A stretch of 64,000 nucleotides of DNA from Centroberyx gerrardi (GCF_048128805.1 NC_136005.1:12668975-12732974); one strand, 5' to 3'; numbered from the stretch's first letter, positions 14,043-29,339 are shown. Translations and numbers: made by a program. The notes: generated by a model not told the origin, from the letters alone.

Positions 14043-15821
14043 CTGGTGTTGTGCTCTTTACAACAGGAGTACATATTATGCACCTTGGCCTGTACTGCAC
14101 CAGAGCTTCACAAAATGTTATTGCTACTTCTATCATCAGTGCATTTCAAAATGTATCTCCCGGTTGCAGCAAAGCTATTCAAGTGCTGGTGAGCTGGTTT
14201 TAATACCATAGCGCATTCATAAACTTGCCTCTCTCTGAACTATAGCATGAGGCTCAGTCACAAGAAAGATGAAATAAACTGCAAATCCAATTTCTCTTGG
14301 TAATCTCATTCACAAGCGCAGAACATGGAGGCCCAAAGCCAAATCCATCTCTGATGTCTTTGCCTTGCTGTGGACCAGCGTATTCTTCCCTCCTTCCTCT
14401 GAGATATACGTTTGTTTTTTTTTTCACAAATTATTTACCATCTGCAAACATCTGGTAAATGGACCGAGGCTGGCAAATGTAGTAGTTTATTTTCATTTTA
14501 TCGAGTGGGGAACTTATTTCTACAGATAGAGAGAAAATCATATTTCACCAGCAGATCTCAGTCCTGGTTGACATTGATGTATTACTGCGGTCTGAAGCAT
14601 TCACATTCACCTCTGAGGTAATTGCGTTTAGATGCCACCACCTGCATACGGGAGGAGAAATCAGAAATGTAAACGAACCAGAAAAAAAAACAATTATCCA
14701 GTTTTGAAAACACCCCCGAGAGTGTTCATATAAGATAACAATGTTTGGGACAATAGCATGGATTGATTGCGTTGGGAGTGACACAGATACAACTCGCATC
14801 AGCAGATCTGTCATTGTGAGCTGTACAAACTACAAAATACATTCACAAGAACCTAATCTTCACAAAGACAACCCCACGATACAAATGAGCGGACATAAAT
14901 GTGTTCTCCCAGCCAATGCCAAGCTAATCCAAGCACAGCAGTATCATACAAGTACAGATAACAAGTCTATTCATTATCTGGCGAACAGTCAGCTGGAGAA
15001 AGCAATGGAAACGGAGGAGGAATCCAATCTCCGTACATCATGTAAACCTAGGGAAATGTGCACATCCATACAACTATACCAGAGGACCTGAAGAGGAAGA
15101 AATGTCTAAGAGCTTTTTTCCTCTGTTTATGGAGCGGACATGACTGACATGACTGGCTCCAGTACTTTAGCAAAGCTTCAGCCGGGTTGACATACTACAG
15201 AAAAGATTTTAAAAAAAAGGAAAATACCAAAATCAGAGTTTCAAGTAACACTGAAAGGTGAAAGTACTCTTGACAGCGCTATCTTGAATGGAACAAAAAC
15301 GCAACCGCTGGAGTGCAAGGCATTTCAAGCTGTTGCATAGGATTCCTGTAACGCAATACACAGAGACTGAGGCACGTCTACACGCAAGCACACACAGGTG
15401 TGCACACACACACACACACACACACTGTTGAAAGTGGCACACAAGTAGGTAGCTACTCACTCTCTTGTGCTCCAGCAGCTCTGATTAACGGCCGGGCTTA
15501 CAACTCATTTCCCCTCGCATTCCAGATCATAGTTTTCCAGACCTGACTCTTGGTTGTCAGCACTTATAAATCCCCTTCCAACCGCAAAATTTACAAACCT
15601 TACTAAAAAAATACAACCTGTCTCTAAACGCCACTGCTATTGCTTAGAGAGAGGCACTGCATCACATCAAATAAAACGATCACGCAACGCCAGTGAACGT
15701 TGTAGCGTTGTTGTAGTGTAATTAGTGAATGCAGCCTGCTACCAGAACACCGATGTTCATTGAAATCTCATTTGATTAAAGCTGCTCTCCAGAAGTGATG
15801 ATGTAATGTACAGATTTAAAA

Positions 15822-15915
15822 TCAGAATCACTTTGTTCATTCAGTATAGTAAATGTACATGACTGACACGCATGGTACAAAGAACAACAGGACCCAACAA
15901 ACAGAGAAATAAATA
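15822..15915. repeat. Short relative of the mef2b-intron repeat family
   Basis: AATCAGAATCACTTTGTTCA followed by AAGAACAACAGG resembles the 5' part of the repeats at 46632 and 48588. Truncated, same orientation. Confidence 0.45.
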
Positions 15916-17818
15916 TAAAAAACACTTAATTTAAGAATTGGAAAATGGTATCTGCATGGCCTTGTAGATTTCAATTTAAACTTGTGAGCATAAAAACACT
16001 TTCCAAAAGAGAGGAAAAACCAGAGAGATGCAAGACTTTAATTGAAGTGCATTTAACTGATATCGAGGAAGTAGAGAAGAGATCTTTAACCTATAGTAGT
16101 AAAAAAAAAAAAAAACTCCTGGACTGAGCAGATGCTTCCAAATGAACAGCCTGGAGATGCTCCATTGACGATGAATGGGCAACTCACTGTAGACACATAT
16201 TGTGACTGTTTGAGCTGATAGTGCTATCAGTTCTGGACCAGAAAATGCACTCTTACACCTGCATGTGAATATTCTCCTAAGTACTGTCACAAAATGCCAT
16301 CTCCATTTCCATATTCTCCAAATCATCCCCACTGCAGCTGTGTATCAGTATCACAGGTTCACAGAATAAACTCTCTGCTCTCACTGCTAATGAGTGACAG
16401 TAACAAAAGTTCAGTAATACAAACTGACCTGTCTTAACAAATAGAGATACAAAGCCTTTAATGTGGCATCTAATAGCCTTATTAATTATGTCCTGTGCTG
16501 TATGCCAATCTGTCATTGCTTGGTAATGTGCCAAGGAGCAAATGCTTTACAAGACACAACTTCAACTGATGCAAAAAGCTTCCGAGTGGTTATGAATAAC
16601 TTCCTGTACGCCTCACCGCAACAGTAACCAGGTTAGTTGTGTGACCTGTGCAATACAGTGTGATTAAAGCTGAGGCCACAGCGCTGTTCTGCAGCAGGAG
16701 GAGCTGAGATGGATGGATCTCTTCCAACCACTTCTCCTGATGGATTACTCATTTGCTTTTTGACGTAGTAGTTAATTAGGCTTGCCCAAGGACCCTCTCG
16801 CTGACAGCCAACTCGCACATCTCTCCATACTGCATGACCTGCTCATAAATAATGTCTCAGATTTACTGCTCATCAGCTCTGCGGGGAACATAGGAACAAG
16901 GTGGATGATTTAGGAGATGAGGGGCTACCTTGTTATTTCAGTTACAGACTGAACAGTTCTGAGGTTTTATTCTTTTGAATGCTGCAGGGAGCGGGATAAT
17001 AGATATGATGTCATTTGATTTTACTGTATGGAGGAGTATGTACCTAAGTGGAAAGTAATGTTTCAGGTATACCTGCCTGTTTGGTATTATATGACAATAT
17101 GCAGTGTGGCCGCAATAGTACCATTTGTGTACTAGTTACATGACAAGACATGAAAATGAATGCTTGCTGACTGTTCACTTGCATACAGTCCTGCACTTTC
17201 CTTAGCACAGCCACTGTGATAAACATCTCCCTAACAGTTCCATGATATACAAGAAATGCTCTTCCAATTTCCTATATGCCTCTATTGTGAACAGGTTGAA
17301 ATGGAGGCACTCTCTTCCACCAGCATTACCGGTTAAAGGACCTGACAGAGACAGAAAGTGGGTGGAAGGGGGGACTGTTGAGGGTCTGCTGATGGGCTAA
17401 CTCAATTTCAGGGGACACAATGGAGCCAGAGGCTGATTTCCAAAAGGCAAATTGTCATTCTGAGCAGTATGGCACCTGTCTGGTGAGTTCATCTCCTGTG
17501 CGGTGGGTCTACTGGGGGGAGGAGACCGAGACTGGAGGAGGACAGAGAGGAGAGGACCACATTATGGTAGGCCCCGCGCTGAGAGGGAATTGAAAGTGAA
17601 ACTGTTTGAATTGCATTTGAATGAAAATCGGGGGGGCTCTTCTGGCTGCCATTGGAATCCATTCAGACAGGCACTCAATTGGTTTTGACCAGACTGAGCG
17701 GGTGAACAGGCGGGGGATCGAGTGAATCGACTCAGACAATGATGCTGTTGCCTCGGTGATGGACCAAGGAAACCGCCCCCAGGACCACTGCCGCCAGTCC
17801 CCGTACCCCCAACCCCCC

Positions 17819-18445
17819 TACACACACACACACACACGCACACACACCCCTACACACACGCTTCCCTCCCTCTGCATCCAGCCACCCATCCTCCATCCTT
17901 CCATCCCTATTATTTCCCCAGTCTCCAAACCGTGGGTGTACTATCAGCTGCGGTCCCCACTCTCCATGCAGTGGTCCAATTACAAAGCTGCCTGGGCAGA
18001 TTAAAGAGGCAGCCCATCTGACAGCAGCTCAACATTTCAACACACACACACACACACACACTCACACAGACAGACGCACAGACACAGACATGCACACATA
18101 GACACACACACACACAAACTGTGCTGTGCAAGCAAACAATACATCTAACCCTGTCAACCCCACATAGACACAGACACAGACATCTGCACATGCTCATACC
18201 CTGACTGCTCTGCTCTATAGCATAACAACTTACCTGACACTCTCCACTACACACACTCACATAAACATACACACACACATCTGTCACCGCAACACACTTG
18301 ACCCTGTCAACCGCGAATATAACACACATATCCTTCGCGCCACCACTACAGACCCTATCTGACATGCACACATACACACAGCCACACACACATATACACA
18401 CACTCACCCACTCACGCATGCACACACACACACACCGCCTGCACA
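17819..18445. repeat. Cluster of CA-rich microsatellites
   Basis: Repeated (CA)n blocks near 17,819-17,860, 18,038-18,120 and 18,240-18,440 separated by unique DNA. The antisense 194-residue frame here is Cys/Val-rich because of the repeat. Confidence 0.85.
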
Positions 18446-20111
18446 CGGCAGGTGTTTGCAGTTGCTGTCTGTCACGTCCAAGAAGGAAGAGCAAGCTATA
18501 ATGAGAATGAAAGCTCCTAATTGGAGCTGCTATCTGGCTTTAATTGCTGTAAATACAATTTGCCGGGGTTAAACTAAGTAGCCCTGCCTGTTGTTCAGGT
18601 GTCTACACATAATCACGGTTGCCTGCTAGGTTTTCCAGCTCGTGGCCCTGACCTCGCTCTGTGGCAGGCACTCCACCGCTAAGACACAACCTCAAGAAAA
18701 CAGGCTAATTTTCCACAGAGTAAAGAGCAAATCCCCTCTTAGTGTCTCTCTTTATTTCAGGCTCTTCAGCCCCTCAGTCTTCTCTCACATCATTATCTAT
18801 GTGCATAACTGCCTTGTGCTTTGTACCATTTACTTTATTTGACCTCAAACATTGCAACCCTGACATGGATTATAATGTAAAATACCAAGGTATTTATAGG
18901 GTTTTAATGAAATAACAAATAGAGATAATTGCAGGAAAATGTTCAGTGTTTGTAATAGCTATTCAATATAGCATGAAATGAAAAATGGAATTTCTTTCAA
19001 ATGTATATTCAAAAGACTGTCTATTAAACTGTGAGTACTGCAGTATGAAAATAGAAGAAGGTATAGCTATCTAGAACATACAGTACATACATTACTACTA
19101 CCTTGCCCTGTACTTGGACTCTATGTCCATTCCATCTACCATCATGAGTGACTGAGTTGATCTTTCATTTCTCCTTTTTAACATGGCACTATTCGTTTCT
19201 GCCGGGCCTACGCAGATTCATCATAAACCCATAAAGGCCTCCATTAATATAAAGTGTGTGTGTGGGGGGTCTGTCTATATACCTTATGAGGTGCACTTAT
19301 AATTTTAGAGTTTGTGTATGTATGTGTGTGTATGCGTGCACATGTGCCTGTGTGCCTGTGTGTGCATGCTCATATGTGTATGTCTATCTGTGTGGCTCTA
19401 TACATGCATGATTACACTGCATTATTTCTGTGCTGGCTGGGGCAATATAGTTAATATAGTTCTCAAAGGTCACCGGAACAACCACAACCATCCAGCAGGG
19501 ATTCACTCCATCATGAAGTGAGCTACTGCAGCTAAAGACACCAAACCTCAGGGTTGGCAGGCAATGGCACTTACCTTGTGGCATTGTGAGTTTGAATCCA
19601 TCTCATGGCGTTTGTCCTCAGTCATCCTTCTTCAGACTGTACTACCTAAAACAAAATAGAATTGTCGTAAAATAAAGGGTAATGGCGTTATAAAAACGCG
19701 TAGGTTCTTAATCAGGCATGTGCATTATCTGCATCATTAATAATGGCATGAATTACTTCATATTCAGTGGAAGAGGTGCCATGCCAGAGGTAGCAGAGAC
19801 TGTTAGGTGAGAGATCGCAGTTTGGTTCAGCTCCTCATAGCGGTAGATCTGGTTTATAGTAATACCAAGTTAAAGGGGTCTGCACTAGTACTCCCACGTG
19901 TCGGCCTTCCAGTTTGACATGGAAAACAACAATCGGCCAAATGGTGTCGTGTGATCTCTGACCATGTAGTGTATCTCCTCTTCTTACCTTGAGAGAACAT
20001 ACAGTATTTCAGGAGAGAGGTGATCTGTGAAGTGATGCTTTGATGCTTGGCTGCTCGTGTTCACAAGGTGTGTTGCTGTAAATTAAGTGAGGCAAAGAGA
20101 CTGAAGAAAAA

Positions 20112-20133
20112 GGGGGGGGGGGGGGGGGGGGGG
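20112..20133. repeat. Poly(G) run of 22
   Basis: Homopolymer; length is likely to be unreliable in an assembly. Confidence 0.9.
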
Positions 20134-20624
20134 CAAGCATGCAACAGGGCTAACCCCCCTGGAATACAGAGTAGCATGCAGGGTTAGTTCTTAGTTCTCC
20201 TCCTCGTCTAGACAGCCTGAGCTGGAGCGAGGCTGAGACAGAGACGCGTAAGACTTCAAAGACCAGAAGAAAAAAATCTTTCTATCCAGGACCAGTTAAT
20301 CTCACTTAAGTATGTAATCAGCATGTAATCGCAAAATCCACCTACACATTTTAAAAAGATGACAGAACGTCGCAGCTGTAAAATACAGCCTTGACAATCC
20401 ATCTAATGTTCTATTTGCAGGCTATGAACCGAACCTGAAGATTCAAGTGAAACTCCCTGAACCATGAGATCCTGCTATTCCCCACGGCAAATCCCTGTAA
20501 CCCCGCCATGATATGATATGCTGTAGGTGTAGCTGCTCTTGCCACTGTAGTTTCTCCTATGAGAGCCTTCTAGTGCTCCAGTCATTACCGCAGGCCTTTT
20601 CCTTTGCACGGATATCAGAAGCTA

Positions 20625-20664
20625 GGGGGGGGCGGGGGGGTGGGGGGGGTGGGTGGGGGGGGGG
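20625..20664. repeat. G-rich tract with quadruplex potential
   Basis: Five or more runs of at least three G separated by single C or T bases. Confidence 0.8.
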
Positions 20665-22830
20665 CGTTGTGATAGTGGGGCTGAGGCTTGTCCTGTGGGC
20701 CCCCAACCACATCATGAGCAAGCAGGGATTCTGACTGCTGGAGCATGAAGTTGAAGCAGCCACACTTCATAAATCCTGCCCATCGATGCACTGCACATGC
20801 TCAGGTTCGTAAAGCCTGGGGAAACACAGGCATCTCAGCTCTTACATGCTATATGATACAGTAGACGCACACCTGTGCCAGACTACTGTTCCATACCACA
20901 TAATTCAGACAGCACAAGTATTATGTGGCTATATCTTACAGTAGCAAACAAAGCCTGAATAATTTAGACCTGTATGTGCAGCCCAAAGTATATATTTGTT
21001 CGCCACCTTGAATTGCTAGTGTCCACACATACACTAGCTGTATTCTCTCCATGATTTTACCATCCTCTCTTGCGTTAAAGTCCCCAAACCTCCCGGACAC
21101 AACAACAGCCAATCTGAGAGTTCCATTACGCCTCAGCCATCCATCAATCTCTTTGTAATTTAGAGCGGTGAAAGCATGCATGTCCACCTTTACACTGGCT
21201 AGGAGAAAAACAGAAGACACGCTACTGAAAGTGAGCTCACTCGGTGTTCACAAAAAACAGAAATACAGACGACGACTCAAATCCAACGCCGAATAAATTA
21301 CAAGTGATTGTGCTTTGTAATGAAGGCAGCAGAGCATATTGTGCAAATGCTTTGCTTTTTAATGGTTTAATTAAAGAACCTCACTCAAACTGGAGCAGAA
21401 AATTTGAGCATGGAGATGAGTGAGAAGCTGTGCCAGGAAACAGCGCCGCAACTCAAGACCCTGTGTTAATTGCTGCAGCAGCCGACAGATGCGCCTCACG
21501 TTTCTGCCCATTTCCTGCTTTATTAAAATTAGTTGGAATCCGAGGAACACCACGTGTTATCTTCCCAAACTAAATGATTTACGACCACTAAGCAACATCA
21601 TGTCATTCTCATTTCCAAAATATTCTACCCAATTCAATAAAGGCCCTGTCTGTGGCTCTGGGCAACTGAACTCGTGTTTAATTATTAACTACAGCTATCA
21701 CCAACAGCTGACTTGTTCCAAAATGACAAAATTAATAGGCAGGACTTCCATCAAGCAAACTTCAAAAGCTCCAAATCTATTTAGCTCAGCCTCAATATAC
21801 ACCTCCAGTAAGACGAGACCTACTATTTTCACACCGCCTGCCTCCCCTCACCCCCCCAACCCCCAATAAGTTGCAGACTTCTCCTTAATCAAACTGAACT
21901 ACAAACAACTTTAGTTCATTCAGACTGTCAGGGCAGTCAGTTTGTCATGTGGGCAGAAAGGGCACAGCTAAATGTGTTGTGGTGCTGCCCCAGCCCGACT
22001 GCTGTGTCCCTTGGCGAACAGCAGCACGAGGATTAATCACCCAGCTCATCAGGACAATCTGCACAAGTGCCCACAGCTCGTAAACTCTGGAATAGACCAT
22101 AGAGGCTGTTTCAGCTCATGAAGCCCAGCTTATTTACCTCTCCAAAGACAGTCAACACGCCCATATGTCTTACCTCTGTTTCATTGTCTGCCTGTACAAC
22201 CCTTGAACCCGATGTCATGCACCATCTCCCCTCTCTCTCTCTCTCTCTCTCTGAACTCTCTTACCCATAAATCCCTCTCCATCACATTTCATCCCCATGC
22301 TGGCACAATCTCACTGCCATGCTATTCTGTCAGCTATATTACAAACTGTGATTTTTAACAAACAAGACAAATGCAAAACACTATAACAGCGAAAAGTAAT
22401 ACACTTTCTGATGCCAAGGCTAGAGAGGATTGCTGGAGGAAAATTACAGATAATGTAAATGCTTAAGCTATTTCTACCAATAATTAGATGAAGAATATGC
22501 ACATCGTTTTGTAGTTGCTGTGCTAAGGAAATCTCAGAAAAAGAGCCTGCACACTTCTAAGCTCCGACACAACTTGAATGGACAGACTTTTTCTGAGGCT
22601 TTTCACTGCCCTGTCAGAGAGGCAGAGTGGGCTTACTTTTCATTGATACAATATTGTGTCGTCACATTGAGGCTGTGAAAAGATTTTCTATTCGCAAAGT
22701 CAGCCTCGTGTTCTCCCAGGGCTGAGCTGATGGGAAAATGGGTGCAATCTATAATTGTACTAATCACTCTTGGGAATCCTATAAAAGAATTTCAGCACAC
22801 TTAATATGCAACAGTACATTTCATTCATTA

Positions 22831-22872
22831 TTTATAACTATGGTCAACATTATTTATAACTATGGTCAACTA
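22831..22872. repeat. Tandem duplication of a 21-bp unit
   Basis: TTTATAACTATGGTCAAC occurs twice in succession with an ATTA spacer. Confidence 0.85.
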
Positions 22873-23035
22873 ATGTAAGCTACCTGCTACTTGACAGAAG
22901 CCCTCTTTTATAGCCAGAGTGGGCAAATGGCCCGGAAATGCTACAAACATTTATTATACTGTATCTCTGATATAATAAATCATTAGGGAAAACAAAGCGG
23001 TTGCCTGCAAAGAGCATTTCTTACAGTCGGTGCAC

Positions 23036-23570
23036 ACAAGTCCACAGACACCTCTAGGGATGGTGATGCCATTTTTTCAGCGAGTTTATTTGTGATGTTT
23101 AGATCTGATAACCGGAGCATAACCTGCTCTGGAGCAGGTTAGGTGTGCAGTCTGAGTTAACATGGCGATGCACCCCGCTTAAAAAGTGAGCCACCTCCTT
23201 TAGACCCAAAAGCCAGGGTTAAGCCCAACGTTAGCTCGCTAACCCACTAATCTTGCCTCATGAGTAACGACCCAGAAATAAAGGTGACAAAAACTCAACG
23301 GAACAACAGCGGTGGTGAAAGAGCTGCGGGAATATGAGGATTCAGAAGTCGTTTGATCGGTCATGAAGATGCAGATATTCTCTAACAAGCACAGCAAGCC
23401 ATTTTGAAAGAGCTGACCATGAGACGTGAGCACAGAGATGTAAACAAAGGCATTGAACTGGAAAAGGAAATGGAGACAACACTCCATCACAATCTTGTGA
23501 TATTTTAGAGATGAGTACACAATACAGACGAGTGAGCTAGCTAATTAGAGCAGAAACCCAACAGAAATGT
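23036..23570. repeat. Possible decayed DNA transposon fragment
   Basis: Contains a perfect palindrome at about 23120-23141 (TAACCTGCTC / GAGCAGGTTA) and sequence that recalls a common fish element. No ends or coding frame were established. Confidence 0.3.
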
Positions 23571-24050
23571 CTAGTGAAGAGGTAATATATCACTTTGGAA
23601 AACTGTGAAAATAGGCTGCTGCTTTGTCATTTGCTTTTCTTTTTGAGAACTAATTGTCTCGCGACGCTGGGTGCTCACTCGTAGCTCTGTCCTCCGTCGT
23701 TGAGCTGGTGAAAATGTGAGACGGTAGAGCTGCTGTTTCAGAACACAGTATGGGCCGGAAAGTGAGTTTTGAAAGGTATAAATCTCAGCACCTGGCAGAG
23801 TAATCATTGAGTCGATGGTATTGATTAACAGCCCTATCAAACCCCTGCAGATGTAATATGGTCATTTTGTGATATAAAAAATCATATTGCACCTTTAAAT
23901 CACCATTTACATTCAATCTCAAACACTGACAGCGGACTGCCATGCATACAATATGAACCAACATCATGATGTAGATGCAAGCTGGACAAAGTCAATGGTG
24001 GTGATGGTGTGTCTGTGTGTAGAGGTGGAGAGGGTGGGGGTTGGGGGTTT

Positions 24051-24066
24051 GGGGGGGGGGGGGGGG
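24051..24066. repeat. Poly(G) run of 16
   Basis: Homopolymer within a G-rich stretch starting about 24030. Confidence 0.9.
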
Positions 24067-24258
24067 CAGCCTATTATTGTTCCAAACCTTTACTCCAGTC
24101 GCTCTCCCCAGCCCCCGGGGCAATTTTCACGCAGGCTGGGTTTCATCAGGTTTTGTAATTCAGACCTATTGATTATCTGCAGTGAGGGGGGCACTGTGAC
24201 CAAACCTCAGCAGGAGGTCTCCATCTTCAATGAGCCATGTGCCAAATAGGCTACAGTA

Positions 24259-24296
<38 letters not shown>
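24259..24296. repeat. CA microsatellite
   Basis: Uninterrupted (CA)n, about 750 bp upstream of nr2c2ap. Confidence 0.95.
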
Positions 24297-24301
<5 letters not shown>

Positions 24302-24887
24302 TTGCTGTGTTATTGCTTCCCAGGTTATGAAAGCGAGACCTTGACAGCAAGAATATGCTCACTAATGAGAACAACAAAGCTCATGTTGGTGTTGACTCTT
24401 TCAAAGTATTAGGCTATAATTCAATCCACTTTGGTGAATCAATGAAACAATAAAAGCACAACTACATGCTATCCTACCACAAGTGCAACATCCACCGCTG
24501 CCTTTGGTCTGTTGTCCTGCCGGTTTCATTGGAAGATTGCAATTGGTTAGCTGATCGATTCACCTTTTGTGTGGCCCGGTGCCTCAAGTCCTCTCTTCCT
24601 AATCAATTCTTATCTCGATGACCTTTCAGTCTTCTGTAGACAACGGTGTGACCTGCGCAGGTGCAAACACAGAGAAGGGAAGAAGAGCCTACACCTCATT
24701 ACCTGATTAGCCAGACTATAGAGCAGACGAAATGGGTTGAATTAAGTTAAATGTTTTATGCTCACAATAATTCATTTGTTGCCATCGAGAATACAGATGA
24801 TGATGAAACGGTTTTACCTGCTACCTGCTCCTCGTGGCTTGGCTGCTAGCTGCCGCTTTGCATTCAGCAATGTGAAAGAACGCGATT

Positions 24888-24899
24888 GCCATCTAGTGG
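24888..24899 (-). promoter_or_regulatory. CTCF-core-like site just upstream of nr2c2ap
   Basis: On the minus strand the bases read CCACTAGATGGC, fitting the vertebrate CTCF core CCASYAGRKGGC at every position. It sits about 104 bp before the nr2c2ap start codon, exactly where the gene-free 25 kb meets the gene cluster. The motif match is seen; binding and insulator function are inference. Confidence 0.5.
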
Positions 24900-25002
24900 A
24901 GAAAAGAACAACAACGCCCCATCTGTTGCCATCACTGTCGTAAAGTGCACCACGTCACTTTCAGTGGCATACGGCAAATTGCCCTCAACTTGAAAATCCG
25001 AC

Positions 25003-26549
25003 ATGGCTTCCTCATTGATCTGCAATGAAACACAGAGCAGGTAAATATTAATACTCACTGAATGAAATATACACATCTGGGCACTATAGATAACCGAGTT
25101 TACTGATGTAAATGAATGGCTGCCTATCATCGATACTCTGTGAAACGACACGTGGACTTACTGCTTAGCATAGGGATGCTACATGTGAATGATTTAGCCT
25201 AATGTCAATCTTAAAGTTAGTAGTCTAATCAATGAACATTAACAACTAGCCATTACTCCAATTTCAGAGTGAGTTCAGTGCTGAATAGAGATGTGAAGCA
25301 GTTTGGGAAGAAGTACATGTTTGACTGCAATGAAGAAACATGCTGGAACTCAGACCAGGTAAAACTACAACTCCCTAAAGTCTGAATGAGTAGGTGTTTA
25401 TTGAGCTATGGGCATGAATATCCTGACTCGGGTGTAGTAGCCTGTGTTTTGCTGTAACGTTACATATCACAGTGAGATATCAGTTGTCCTGGCTTTGGCA
25501 GGGTGATTCCCAGTGGGTTTCTCTGGAGTTCCCGCAGCCTGTCAAGGTGTCGGAGTTAAAGGTCCAGTTCCAAGGAGGCTTCTCAGGGAAAACCTGCAGA
25601 CTGGAAGGTACAGAGTGAGAAATACCTGCTGAATACATCGTCCCACTATACATTATCCACTGTCTGTCCATGCTTCCCGTGTCAGTGCCTCGTATTGCAG
25701 ACCTATAATTGCTGTAACTAGATAAGCCTGATAACTTTCCACTTACGTTTTCCTCAGGATGCCCAAAAGATGCAGACTTTACCATGATCAGTCATTTTTA
25801 CCCAGAAGACGACAACTCCCTTCAGATATCCTTCATTCTTACTCATTTGGAAGAGATTAAATCAATTATTGACGATATTTTGTGACATAAATTGAACCAA
25901 ACCAAACTAATAAATGTTGTTTTTTTTATCTGATGCCAGTGATAGGGGAGTAAAATATGAAAATATGAACCTAATATTTTATACTTTTTTATAAAAATAT
26001 TATCTAATGCATGATACGTTTGCTGTCAGATTTTATTAACTTATTTCATGTTTTAATTCATTCTTATATAACGATAAATGTCAACACTCTTTTGATAATG
26101 TGTTATTCATAGTTTGCAAGCATAATCATGATGCATGCCAATATCAATATTCTGTTGGAACAAAGAAATTAGGCAAATGTCTGTTCCATTACATGTTTGA
26201 GCCAATATTTATTTTAATGCATGATTTAATGCAAAATTCAATTTAACGTTATAGATTAATTTATTCTGTTCAAGCTATACCTGCTATATTGTATGTGACA
26301 TGAATACAGATGCTGCATGTTTCCTCTCGGTGCCTGGACGGTACATAATAGAAGTATCAAACAATATTTTCCTGGGCATGCCTCTCATCACTGCCATGCT
26401 TATCTTGTTCTTAACTCCACACCCACAGCTTTCCCATACAGGAGGCCCCTGCAGTGGACAAAGTAAAAATAGTGTTTGAGAATAGTACCGACTTTTTTGG
26501 GAGAATTATTGTTTATTCCTTGGACGTCCTGGGGGAACAAGCTTCATGA
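25003..26549 (+). CDS. nr2c2ap: Nuclear receptor 2C2-associated protein (TRA16), 5 coding exons, 141 aa
   Basis: Coding exons are 25003-25040, 25268-25358, 25502-25607, 25758-25825 and 26427-26549; the summed 426 nt close in frame (human protein about 139 aa). The start is MASSLICNETQSRVSSVLNR, and residues such as QFGKKYMFDCNEETCWNSDQ, VQFQGGF, FYPEDDNSLQ and STDFFGR match the vertebrate protein. From family knowledge, NR2C2AP is a small discoidin/galactose-binding-like protein that binds the orphan receptor NR2C2 (TR4) and represses its transactivation. No signal peptide or membrane segment is seen. The last intron begins ATATCC and ends CAC, so it is a minor-class AT-AC intron; frame on both sides (NSLQ then SFPIQEA) demands it. 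The start was chosen by homology at the N-terminus and a good splice donor right after codon 12. The gene converges with rfxank. I saw no AATAAA in the first several hundred bases after the stop. Confidence 0.95.
25826..26426 (+). other. nr2c2ap: U12-type AT-AC intron of nr2c2ap
   Basis: The intron starts ATATCCTTCA, matching the minor-spliceosome 5' site consensus (ATATCCTT), and ends CCCAC. A branch-site match TTCTTAAC lies at 26408-26415, with the branch adenosine about 12 nt from the 3' end, the spacing typical of U12 introns. No GT-AG alternative keeps the frame. Phase 0. Confidence 0.93.
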
Positions 26550-27040
26550 CTTTTTTTTTTTTCTCAACCTCACATCATGAGAGAAGAAGGGACCCAGAGC
26601 AGCGGACAGCGGAGAGTGTGGTGGCACTTTCCAGGGAAACATGACATCTGTCACACCGCCGTATATGAACTGATGTGAATGGACCTAATGTGGCCTTTTT
26701 TGGTATGAGAGTTTTTGGCCACCTCGCTGTTCATCAGTCAGAAATATGAAGTGGAAATGCCGGGGCTTGACACAGACTCTGAATCTGAATTTTTATTACA
26801 GATTTATTGGCTTAGTTATGGTTATAAAAAAAAACACTTGCTGTATAATCATGCTCTCATATTCCCTTGTTTATTATTTGTGCCTTGGAGTTGAAATGCC
26901 ATTCCAAAAGAACACACAGTATAAAAATACATTGCTTTTTGTATTCAAACTTGTTTACAGTTCATTTTTACTATCTTTCAGTGAAACAAAATGCACAAAC
27001 ATGATAGTTTAGTTCCTTGTTTGTATAAAAATGTCCTCAT

Positions 27041-27063
27041 ATATATATATATATATATATATA
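27041..27063. repeat. TA microsatellite
   Basis: (TA)n in the convergent interval 26550-27306 between nr2c2ap and rfxank, which otherwise holds only 3' UTR-like AT-rich DNA. Confidence 0.9.
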
Positions 27064-27282
27064 AGCAGATGTTTTTGTATGCTGAACTAATGCATACAAA
27101 CGGAATGAACAAGTTCTTTATAAATGTTATGAACCAACACAGTTGACTTAGTGTAAACTCCTTTCCAAGTGTATTTGTCCCTAACAATCACTTGTTACTA
27201 GACAGTGGTTTTGATCATCTCATCACTGATGATGTAGAGAGGTGGTGAGTCCAACACCCACTGTGTCAAACTGTCCTTTCCA

Positions 27283-27288
27283 TTTATT
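27283..27288 (-). terminator. rfxank: Candidate poly(A) signal of rfxank
   Basis: TTTATT on the plus strand is AATAAA on the minus strand, starting about 18 nt after the rfxank stop codon. This implies a very short 3' UTR. No cleavage-site evidence is available. Confidence 0.5.
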
Positions 27289-27306
27289 ACAGCCCTGGGA
27301 TTAGTG

Positions 27307-29339
<2,033 letters not shown>

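Larger units (their letters stand above)
1..25002. other. Gene desert upstream of nr2c2ap
   Basis: No coding exon with homology, splice logic or sensible composition was found on either strand in 25 kb. Open frames here are short or driven by CA, GA and GGG repeats. The DNA is dense in microsatellites and has long unique AT-rich stretches (for example 4,150-4,600, 7,090-7,250, 9,400-9,720, 21,290-21,800) that could be conserved regulatory DNA. It could also be part of a long intron of a gene outside the window; nothing here decides this. Confidence 0.6.

Noticed and set aside
17910-18494. 194-residue Cys/Val-rich frame on the minus strand
   Set aside because: Composition comes from CA repeats read in antisense; no recognised domain.
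21420-21869. 149-residue plus-strand frame
   Set aside because: No recognisable domain, no codon bias, no exon partners; consistent with chance in AT-rich unique DNA.
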